From contig JALSRF010000199.1 of the NCBI GenBank assembly GCA_026984895.1, forward strand, positions 1 through 14,725: DNA of 14,725 nt, in the 5' to 3' direction. Of the stretch, positions 1 to 6,285 are shown piece by piece (the stretch's first letter is position 1; each line of letters begins with the position of its first letter). The stretch comes from Paracoccaceae bacterium. GTDB taxonomy: Bacteria > Pseudomonadota > Alphaproteobacteria > Rhodobacterales > Rhodobacteraceae. A program made the translations under genes and the position numbers. Under the pieces are notes generated by a model, which made no database searches, was not told where the DNA came from, and saw only the letters and a list, made by a program, of their open reading frames with translations.

Positions 1-928
1 TGCGCCCGAGGAAGCGGATCCGCCGGTTGCCGGCGGCCTGGCGTTTCAGCGTGTCGGCATAGTCTCCATCGCCCAGGATCAGCAGATCGGCATCGCCGTA
101 GCTGTCGAATACCGGGATCACGTCCTGCAGGCCCTTGATCTTTTCCAGCCGGCCGACGAACAGGAAATAGGGCCGGTCGTGGGGCGCGGCGGGCGCGCCG
201 TCGGTGTCGCCGCTGTCGCCGTGCCCGGCGGCGCTGTCGGCGCTGGCAGCCGGCAGGAAATAGGGCAGCACCTCCATGTCGTGTTTCAGGCCGAATTCGC
301 GGTGCTTGTCGCGGGAAAAGGCGCTTTTCGCGATCAGCAGGTCAACCTTGTCCAGATTGCGCTCCAGCAGGCCGGTGGCGCGCCAGATCTGCGGCGGGCG
401 CCGGTAGCTGAGCGCGCAGCGCAGGCACTGGCGCGCATCGCACAGTTCGCGGTCATGGCGCCACAGGACATGGGTCGGACAGACCAGCCAGTGTTCATGC
501 GCCTCGTAGACATGCAGCCCGTCGCCGGGGGCCAGCATCCCCGGCCCGGTGATCAACGAGGCGTTGTTGTTCCACACGATGTCGAAATGTCCCTGCTCCA
601 CGATCCGCCGGATCTCGCGGCCGTGCACCAGCGGATAGCCGGTCTGCTGCGTCAGCAGGTTCGACAGCATGGAATGGCGCGCCCGCAACCCGATGCGACG
701 AACCCCGTCGGCGGGCGCGGGCGACTGTGGCTCCTTGCCCCCGAGCGTCAGGTAGGCATCCTCGTCATGAACCACGCTCACCTGGTGGCCGCGCCGCGCC
801 AGGGCCTGGGCCATGCGCTGCACCCCGACCGCATCGCCGCCGAAGGAGAACGGCGGATAGAAGGTGGACAGCATCAGGATTCGCAGCGGGCGCCGCCCGG
901 GTCCCGGTTTTCTTGTTGCCTCGCTCAT
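1..928 (-). CDS. Family 4 glycosyltransferase, C-terminus cut by window edge
   Basis: A GT-B fold retaining glycosyltransferase that probably adds a sugar from a nucleotide donor to a lipid-linked glycan at the cytoplasmic membrane face. 309 residues are visible. The N-terminal lobe starts with LRILMLSTFYPP (15-26), followed by a Gly-rich acceptor loop (FGGDAVGVQRMA, 29-40). The C-terminal lobe begins at YFLFVGRLEKIKG (254-266), a typical GT4 start; the E-x7-E region would lie beyond the edge. Four cysteines (150, 163, 168, 171) follow the EHW stretch, as in a subset of GT4 enzymes. An Ala/Asp/Gly-rich low-complexity linker (about 227-250) joins the lobes. The start ATG at 928 lies 13 nt after the flippase stop and has a purine-rich ribosome site (AAGGAAAGAG), which supports co-transcription. 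The family is certain; the sugar and acceptor are unknown. Confidence 0.9.
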   Translation of the reverse strand, partial: MSEATRKPGPGRRPLRILMLSTFYPPFSFGGDAVGVQRMAQALARRGHQVSVVHDEDAYLTLGGKEPQSPAPADGVRRIGLRARHSMLSNLLTQQTGYPLVHGREIRRIVEQGHFDIVWNNNASLITGPGMLAPGDGLHVYEAHEHWLVCPTHVLWRHDRELCDARQCLRCALSYRRPPQIWRATGLLERNLDKVDLLIAKSAFSRDKHREFGLKHDMEVLPYFLPAASADSAAGHGDSGDTDGAPAAPHDRPYFLFVGRLEKIKGLQDVIPVFDSYGDADLLILGDGDYADTLKRQAAGNRRIRFLGR

Positions 929-941
929 CTCTTTCCTTCGC

Positions 942-2420
942 TCATTTCGCTTGTCCCGTTTCGCGTTCCAGCGCTTCGCCGCGCTTCGCCATCCGGGCCG
1001 CGAAGCGCATCAGCAGGGCCAGCCGTTCGGACATGAACAGCAGGCCGTAGGCGGCATAGAACGCCCCCCCCGCGAGCGTCCCGACCAGCAGGCGAAGCGA
1101 TGCGTTGGAAAACGGCAGCCACGCCAGCACCGCCCGCACCACCCCGGCCATGATCGCCGCCCCGATCAGCGGCACCACATACTGGCCGATCAGCACCCGC
1201 ACGCCGATGCCGGCAATGGCGGCAAGCACCCGGAAGCGGAACCACCACATCGCCCCCAGGCCCGCCACCATGCCCAGGGCCATGCCCCGCGCATCGTGAT
1301 CGCGCAGCGCCCAGACGGCGAAGGAAACCACCGCCACCTCGGCCCAGCTCAGCAGGGCCGTCGCCGTGGCCCGCCCGGCGGCAAGGCAGAACGACTGGTG
1401 GATCTTCTCGACACACAGATAGGCGCCCAGCAGCGCCAGGATCGACAGCAGCGGTGCGGCCGGCTCCCAGCGGGTGCGAAACATCAGGAAGATGACCTCA
1501 TGCGACAGAACCGACAGCCCGGCAAAGGCGGCGAAGGCCACCAGACCCGACAGGCTGGTGATCCGCAGCAGCAGCTTGCCCACATCGCCGCCCTTGCGCC
1601 GCATCGAGGCAAAGGCGGGCTGTGCAACCAGGCGCAGCGGGGTCACGATCAGGAAGGAACCGATCTCGACCACGCGCCAGGCCACCGAGAACAGGCCGAG
1701 CGCCGCCGCGCCCTGGGTTGCCCCGACGATCATCATCGGCAGCTGCACCACCGCGATCTCCGCCCCGCGCAATCCAAGGACGGTTCCGCCGAAGGCAAAG
1801 ACATCGCGCAGCTGGCGGCGGGTCAGCCGCAGCCCCGGGCGCCAGCTGACCGTTGCCCAGGCGATGGCGATGTTCACGAACACCTGCACCAGGCGCTGTG
1901 CAACCAGGCTCCAGACGCCATGGCCCGTCAGCGCCATGGCAATGGCCACCGCGCCGCCGCTTGCGACACCGGCAACCGCACGGATCCCGAGGACGCGAAA
2001 GCGCAGGTCCCGTCGCAGGATCGCAACCGGAATGGCGCTGAGCGAGATCATCGCGACCGTCGCCGACAGCACGCGCAGAAGGTGCACCACCTGTTTTTCG
2101 CCATAGACCGCGGCAATCGGCCGGGCCCCGAGAAACAGCGCCAGCGCCAGCAGCCCGCCAAGCCCGGCAAGCAGCCAGAACGCGGCATTGTAGTGGCCCG
2201 GCTCGGGCGCGCGCGCGGCGATCAGGAAGTCCGAGAAGGACTCGCGCACCAGGGCCTCGGACATCAGCACGAGAGTCGCCGCCATGGCCAGAAGCCCGTA
2301 GGATTCGGCGCCGAGAATCCTCGCCAATACGACGAAAACGACGAAATTGATCCCCTGTTCGATCCAATTCCCGACCGCCATCCATGCGACACCGCTGCCA
2401 AACTGTCTTCTGATTGACAT
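942..2420 (-). CDS. Wzx-like polysaccharide flippase (MOP superfamily)
   Basis: A 492-residue polytopic membrane protein of the lipopolysaccharide/exopolysaccharide flippase group (COG2244 type), expected to move an undecaprenyl-diphosphate-linked repeat unit across the inner membrane. It opens with the family signature around FGSGVAWMAVGNWIEQGI and VLARILGAESYGLLA, then shows about a dozen or more hydrophobic segments and a short basic tail. The reading frame is open 30 codons further upstream to 2510, but those residues are polar and unlike the family. The ATG at 2420 starts the conserved part and has AGGAG 12 nt upstream, so I chose it. It heads a minus-strand operon with the downstream GT4 and diverges from the plus-strand GT4. 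The substrate cannot be read from sequence. Confidence 0.9.
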   Translation of the reverse strand: MSIRRQFGSGVAWMAVGNWIEQGINFVVFVVLARILGAESYGLLAMAATLVLMSEALVRESFSDFLIAARAPEPGHYNAAFWLLAGLGGLLALALFLGARPIAAVYGEKQVVHLLRVLSATVAMISLSAIPVAILRRDLRFRVLGIRAVAGVASGGAVAIAMALTGHGVWSLVAQRLVQVFVNIAIAWATVSWRPGLRLTRRQLRDVFAFGGTVLGLRGAEIAVVQLPMMIVGATQGAAALGLFSVAWRVVEIGSFLIVTPLRLVAQPAFASMRRKGGDVGKLLLRITSLSGLVAFAAFAGLSVLSHEVIFLMFRTRWEPAAPLLSILALLGAYLCVEKIHQSFCLAAGRATATALLSWAEVAVVSFAVWALRDHDARGMALGMVAGLGAMWWFRFRVLAAIAGIGVRVLIGQYVVPLIGAAIMAGVVRAVLAWLPFSNASLRLLVGTLAGGAFYAAYGLLFMSERLALLMRFAARMAKRGEALERETGQAK

Positions 2421-2610
2421 TATGGGCTGAATCTCCTGAATTGGCCCGGCAGCCGGGTCGCCCCTGTGCCGACCCCTGGCGGTGTTGTCATCTTTGGCGA
2501 CGGGTTTCAATCATACAAGGCTGGCGCCTGTGGGGCATTGTAGAGAAAAAAAAGTGTTGCATTCAAAACGTATCGCCAGCGAGGATTACGCCCGTGACTG
2601 CGCCCCGGCA
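2421..2610. promoter_or_regulatory. Divergent intergenic region with candidate promoters both ways
   Basis: This 190-bp space separates divergent starts (2420 minus, 2611 plus) and should hold both promoters. Towards the flippase, TATGAT (2515-2510) is a good -10 box but has no clear -35. Towards the GT4, TTGTCA (2485-2490) with AATCAT (2509-2514) at 18-bp spacing is a possible sigma-70 pair. An 8-A tract (2546-2553) lies in an unusually AT-rich patch. A 6-bp-arm inverted repeat CCCGGC-A-GCCGGG (2445-2457) lies in the predicted flippase leader. All boxes were found by eye; the role of each is inference. Confidence 0.4.
2433..2437 (-). promoter_or_regulatory. Ribosome binding site deciding the flippase start
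   Basis: AGGAG on the minus strand, 12 nt before the ATG at 2420. The spacing is long, but no comparable site precedes the alternative upstream start at 2510. Confidence 0.5.
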
Positions 2611-3735
2611 ATGCGCATTCTGCAGATCAACACCAATTTCCGCGCCGGGGGCATCCAGCGGCACATTCTTGATCTGACAGCGTTTCTGCAAGCCGCCGGC
2701 CAGGAGGTGACGCTGGCCGGGGATCTGGGCGAATGGGCCCTGGCAAAAGACGATCCGGGCTTCGTGCCGCTGGAACTGAACCGGGTTTCCGCCCTGGGCG
2801 GCTCCATGTTCGGGCGGATCGCAGCGCTGATGCCCATCGTCCGGCAACTGCGCAACACGCTGAAACAGCGCCGGATCCAGCTTGTCCATGCCCATGAAAC
2901 CGCCCCGGCCCTGGTGGCCGGCCTTGCAAGGACCGGGCTGAACATCCCGATGATCCTGACCTACCACGGCTCGGAACCCGGACGCATCGCAAGCGTCGCC
3001 CGCCTGGCGCGCCGGTTTGCCGACCTGACGGTATCGCCAAGCCGCACCTCGCTTGACCATCTGATCGACTTTGGCGTTGCGCGCGAAAAGACCCAGGTGA
3101 TCGGGCTGGGCGTCAAGCCGCTTCCGCCGGTGGACGTGAAAGATGTCGCCGCCTATCGCGCGCAGCTTCTGGGCGGCAAGGGGCGCTACCTTGTTTCCAG
3201 CCTGTCGCGCCTGGCCCCGCAAAAGGGCATCGACATGATGATCGAAGTGGCCCGCAAGGTCGCCGACAGGCGCAAGGACGTGGTGTTCGCGGTCGGCGGT
3301 CACGGCCCCCTGGCCCGCCATGTCGAGCAATGGGCCCTGATCACCGGCGTGTCCGAACGGGTGAAGTTCCTCGGGCCGGTGTCGCGGGTGGAACGGCTGC
3401 TGGCGGCCTCCGATCTCTATCTGCTGACCTCGCGCTGGGAGGCGCTGCCGATCTCGATCTTCGAGGCCTTCCAGTCCGCGCTTCCGGTCGTTGCCACCGA
3501 CTGCGGCGGGGTGCGCGAACTGGTTGACGACCGGGTCGGCCGGATGCTGCAGGTGGGCGATGTCGCCGGCCTGGCGGAGGCGGTCCTCGAACTGATCGAA
3601 GACGACGAACTGCGCCGCCGCCTCGGACAGAACGCCCTTGCCCTCAGCCGGGACGAGCGGTTTTCCTCGCCCGCGGTTCATCGCAGCTTTCTTGAACTCT
3701 ACCGCGGAATGATCGATGGTGGTCTGAACAACTAG
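2611..3735 (+). CDS. Family 4 glycosyltransferase
   Basis: A complete 374-residue GT-B glycosyltransferase of the GT4 family, likely a cytoplasmic or peripheral membrane enzyme of polysaccharide repeat-unit assembly. The N-lobe begins MRILQINTNFRAGGIQRH with the Gly-rich acceptor loop. The C-lobe starts near 193 (YLVSSLSRLAPQKG) and carries GHGP (230-233), FLGPVSRVERLLAASDLY (253-270) and the E-x7-E motif EALPISIFE (E277, E285), followed by PVVATDCGG (292-300), the usual nucleotide-sugar site. The frame is open upstream to 2482, but the family-like sequence begins at the ATG at 2611. No good ribosome site precedes it, so a GTG or TTG start at 2554 or 2557 remains possible. The PepSY gene follows after 22 bp, probably in one transcript. 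Confidence 0.9.
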   Translation: MRILQINTNFRAGGIQRHILDLTAFLQAAGQEVTLAGDLGEWALAKDDPGFVPLELNRVSALGGSMFGRIAALMPIVRQLRNTLKQRRIQLVHAHETAPALVAGLARTGLNIPMILTYHGSEPGRIASVARLARRFADLTVSPSRTSLDHLIDFGVAREKTQVIGLGVKPLPPVDVKDVAAYRAQLLGGKGRYLVSSLSRLAPQKGIDMMIEVARKVADRRKDVVFAVGGHGPLARHVEQWALITGVSERVKFLGPVSRVERLLAASDLYLLTSRWEALPISIFEAFQSALPVVATDCGGVRELVDDRVGRMLQVGDVAGLAEAVLELIEDDELRRRLGQNALALSRDERFSSPAVHRSFLELYRGMIDGGLNN

Positions 3736-3757
3736 CCAGAGGCGCGCGGGGACAACG

Positions 3758-5293
3758 ATGGGTTCAGGCAGTTTCAGGTCCATGCTGGTGCGGCTCCACA
3801 GGTGGTTCGGCCTCAACCTGGTCATCTTCTTTTCGCTGATATTCGCATCCGGCACGGTCCTGGTGCTGAGCGACGAGGTGCTGGCCGTTGCCCACCCGGC
3901 GATCTGGGTCTCGCCGGGCAGAGACGCGAAACCGGCCACGTTCGGACAGATCTACGCGGCCATCCATGCCGCGCACCCGGCGGTGCGTGTCGGCACCATC
4001 GAACCACGCCCCGCCCCCTGGCTGGCCGACAAGAGCACCGCCACCACGCCCTGGGGCGAAAAGGTGGTGTTCTGGAGCGATCCGCAGACCGCGGCACTGC
4101 GCGATGTGACACGCTTCAACAACTTTCGCGAAGTGCTGCGCAAACTGCACGACAGCCTGCTGGTGCCGCGCAAGGTCCCCTCGCGGCTGGCCTTTCTTGC
4201 GGTCAGCGCCACCGGCGCGATCCTGCTGTTTTCGGTGATCAGCGGGCTGGTGGCCTACCGGCGGTTCTGGCGCGGATTTTTCCGTGTGCCCGGGCGCGCC
4301 CTTGGCCCGGTGGGCTTTCAGGGCGGGTTGCACCGGCTGCTGGGGCTGTGGAGCGCGATCTTCCTGCTGATGATCGCCACCTCGGCGGTGTTCTTCTTTC
4401 TCGATGGCTCGGTCCTGGCCGGGGTGCATGCCAAGCGCCCGCCCGGCACGCCCGAGCGCGCGCAGATCCTGCCCGACGGGTTCGACGGCCTCGCCCTCGA
4501 CCGCGCGGTTTCGGCCGCCATCGGCGCGCGCCGGACCTTCGTGCCCGAAACCGTCAGCCTGCCCCAACGGCGCAGCGATGCAATCGTGGTGGCCGGGCAT
4601 ACCGACGCTGACGGCGTGCTGAGCGGCGAAACCCGTATTTCCGTCGATCCGCGCAGCCTCGCGGTTCTGGGAATCGTCGGCCCCGCGGACCAGCCCGGAA
4701 AGGAGAGGCTGGCGCCGTTCTTTACCGCCATCCATGTGGGCCTTTTCGCGGGCAGCGCCTCGCGCCTGCTCTGGGCCCTGCTGGGGGTGGCCTCGATCTA
4801 CGGCCTGGTCAGCGGGGCGGGCCTTTATGCGGCGCGCATCGCCCAGCGGCCCGGCGCCGAGCCCGCGCGCGGGGCGCTCGCGCGGTTCCTCCACGGGCTT
4901 GGCTGGATGCGCTGGCTCAACCTGGCGATGCTGGTCGGCGTCGTTGCCCTTGCCGGTATGCGGGTGCGCGCGCTCGCCCACACGGGCGCGGTCCTGACCA
5001 GCGAAAACGGCGATCCGGGCGTGGCGCTCCGGGTCAGCGGGGCCCTGCGGGCCGGCAGGACGATCGACCTGCGCGCAACGCTCAGCCCCGCCAGCGCCGC
5101 GCATGTGGAAGCACGCCTAGGGACCCCGGACGGCGCGCCGATTGCCCAGACCGATCTGAAGGCGGGCGAAGACGGCACCCTGGCCTTCCGGGCCGTGGCG
5201 CAAAGCGGCGACAACCCGGTCTTCGTGCGCGTGGTCGATGAGGCGGGAAAGACGACCTCCTATCTGTTCCAACTGGGCCGGGCGATCTGGTAG
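3758..5293 (+). CDS. PepSY-associated TM-helix membrane protein with extra C-terminal domain
   Basis: A 511-residue inner-membrane protein of the PepSY_TM type (COG3182-like), a family linked to iron or siderophore reduction and flavin/haem electron transfer, though many members are uncharacterised. Predicted helices lie near 17-38, 147-167, 195-216, 335-358 and 386-403. Helix-flanking histidines (H14 in LHRWFGL, H131 in LHDSLLVP, H192 in LHRLLGL, H326 in FFTAIHVGLF) match the family pattern and could bind haem. The periplasmic parts are 39-146 and 217-334. Beyond the last helix comes a roughly 108-residue tail (404-511) that looks beta-rich and should face the periplasm. The start at 3758 is preceded by a weak GGGGACAACG; Met9 (3782) is an alternative. 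Its place behind a glycosyltransferase is unusual. The family is secure; the function is open. Confidence 0.85.
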   Translation: MGSGSFRSMLVRLHRWFGLNLVIFFSLIFASGTVLVLSDEVLAVAHPAIWVSPGRDAKPATFGQIYAAIHAAHPAVRVGTIEPRPAPWLADKSTATTPWGEKVVFWSDPQTAALRDVTRFNNFREVLRKLHDSLLVPRKVPSRLAFLAVSATGAILLFSVISGLVAYRRFWRGFFRVPGRALGPVGFQGGLHRLLGLWSAIFLLMIATSAVFFFLDGSVLAGVHAKRPPGTPERAQILPDGFDGLALDRAVSAAIGARRTFVPETVSLPQRRSDAIVVAGHTDADGVLSGETRISVDPRSLAVLGIVGPADQPGKERLAPFFTAIHVGLFAGSASRLLWALLGVASIYGLVSGAGLYAARIAQRPGAEPARGALARFLHGLGWMRWLNLAMLVGVVALAGMRVRALAHTGAVLTSENGDPGVALRVSGALRAGRTIDLRATLSPASAAHVEARLGTPDGAPIAQTDLKAGEDGTLAFRAVAQSGDNPVFVRVVDEAGKTTSYLFQLGRAIW

Positions 5294-5411
5294 CCCTGCC
5301 CGGATGTTGAAATCATCCAGGAACACCCGGCGGCGCCCCCGGATGACCCGTCGAAAATGTTGGAAAAATGCAAGCCGGCGCGGCGCGGTTTCACGCGCAC
5401 CGCACCGCCGC

Positions 5412-5516
5412 CTTGCCGATCACAGTCTTGCCGATCACAGTCTTGCCGATCACAGTCTTGCGGGCCGCAGTCTTGCCGATCACAGTCTTGCGGGCCGCCG
5501 CCTTGCCGAGCGCCGC
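5412..5516. repeat. Seven 15-bp tandem repeats between convergent genes
   Basis: Seven head-to-tail 15-bp units start at 5412, 5427, 5442, 5457, 5472, 5487 and 5502. Units 1, 2, 3 and 5 are identical (CTTGCCGATCACAGT). Units 4 and 6 are a variant (CTTGCGGGCCGC plus AGT or CGC), and unit 7 is mixed. The array ends 1 bp before the deacetylase stop codon and lies downstream of both flanking genes. Near-identity of the units points to recent slippage or unequal exchange. The rest of the 224-bp gap (5294-5411) shows only a weak 5-bp-arm hairpin (GGATG/CATCC, 5302-5318) without a T tract, so I call no terminator. Confidence 0.95.
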
Positions 5517-5517
5517 C

Positions 5518-6279
5518 TTACTGCCAGGGCGCCAGCACCGAGTGCTTCAGCCCGCGCATCAGCTTTCGCACCCGCAGATAGCCCTGCGCGCGCCCCGACA
5601 GATAGGCCCGCCAGCGCGAAATGTCGGTGAAATAGAACATCTCCAGGCGGGGCAGATCGTGCAGATCGGCGGCCGGATCGGCCCGGCCCAGCCGGGTTCC
5701 GACCGAGGTCCTGTAAAGGCGCGCGATCGCCGCCCTTTCGCGCGCGCCGGCCAGCCCGTAAGGCGGGGCGAAATGGTGCACCGGCCTGCCGACATGATCG
5801 CCGATCACCGCGCGCGAGCGGCTCAGTTCCACCTCCAGCACCTCGTCATCGACGGCGCTCAGGTCCGGGTGGCTCATCGTGTGCGACCCGAAAACGATGC
5901 CCCGTTCGGCCAGGCAACGCACCTCGTGCCAGCTCATCAACTGGCGCGCCGGCTCGTGCGCCCCGACCCAGTTTTCGCGCCGCCCGATCTGGCCCGCCGG
6001 CAGATAGACCGTGGCCGGAAACCCCAGCGCGTCCAGCACCGGAAAGGCGTTTTCGCGGAAATCGCGAAAGCCGTCATCGAAGGTCACGATGACGCAATGC
6101 CCGGGCAGCGCCTTTCGCCCCGCGCGCGCCAGCACCAGGTCATCCAGCGTCACCACCGCAACCCCGGCCTCGGCGATGGCGTGCATCTGCGCCGCAAACA
6201 CCTCGGGCGCGATCGAGGTCGGCCCATCGGCCTTCGCGATGGAGTGATACATCAGGATATCGATGCCGGGGGGGCTCAT
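5518..6279 (-). CDS. Polysaccharide deacetylase (NodB homology domain)
   Basis: A 253-residue carbohydrate esterase 4-type enzyme expected to remove N- or O-acetyl groups from a sugar, using a divalent metal. Motif 1 is TFDDG (66-70; D68 putative base, D69 metal ligand). Motif 2 is GSHTMSHP (131-138; metal ligands H133 and H137). Motif 3 appears as FAPPYG (170-175), without the Arg of the classical RxPY form. No signal peptide or membrane helix is seen, so it probably acts in the cytoplasm on a lipid-linked intermediate. I see no clear motif 5 histidine near the C-terminus. It is the last gene of the minus-strand module, starting 6 nt after the FAD enzyme's stop, with GAGGA about 10 nt upstream of the ATG. 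The 15-bp repeat array follows immediately after its stop. Confidence 0.9.
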   Translation of the reverse strand: MSPPGIDILMYHSIAKADGPTSIAPEVFAAQMHAIAEAGVAVVTLDDLVLARAGRKALPGHCVIVTFDDGFRDFRENAFPVLDALGFPATVYLPAGQIGRRENWVGAHEPARQLMSWHEVRCLAERGIVFGSHTMSHPDLSAVDDEVLEVELSRSRAVIGDHVGRPVHHFAPPYGLAGARERAAIARLYRTSVGTRLGRADPAADLHDLPRLEMFYFTDISRWRAYLSGRAQGYLRVRKLMRGLKHSVLAPWQ

Positions 6280-6285
6280 CCTGGT

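Noticed and set aside
20..36. Perfect hairpin CCGCCGG-TTG-CCGGCGG, sharing a 10-mer with the right-edge repeats
   Set aside because: It lies inside the GT4 coding region and such GC hairpins are common at this base composition; the shared 10-mer is probably chance.
864..2417. 517-codon open frame on the plus strand
   Set aside because: Complete antisense shadow of the Wzx-like flippase with low-complexity polar composition.
5302..5318. GGATG/CATCC hairpin as a terminator for the PepSY gene
   Set aside because: Only 5-bp arms with a 7-nt loop and no T tract.
5238..5630. Plus-strand frame with LADHS repeats, like a pentapeptide-repeat protein
   Set aside because: The A(D/N)Lxx consensus is not met, because the residue after Asp is His. 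The start lies within the PepSY gene and the end is antisense to the deacetylase.
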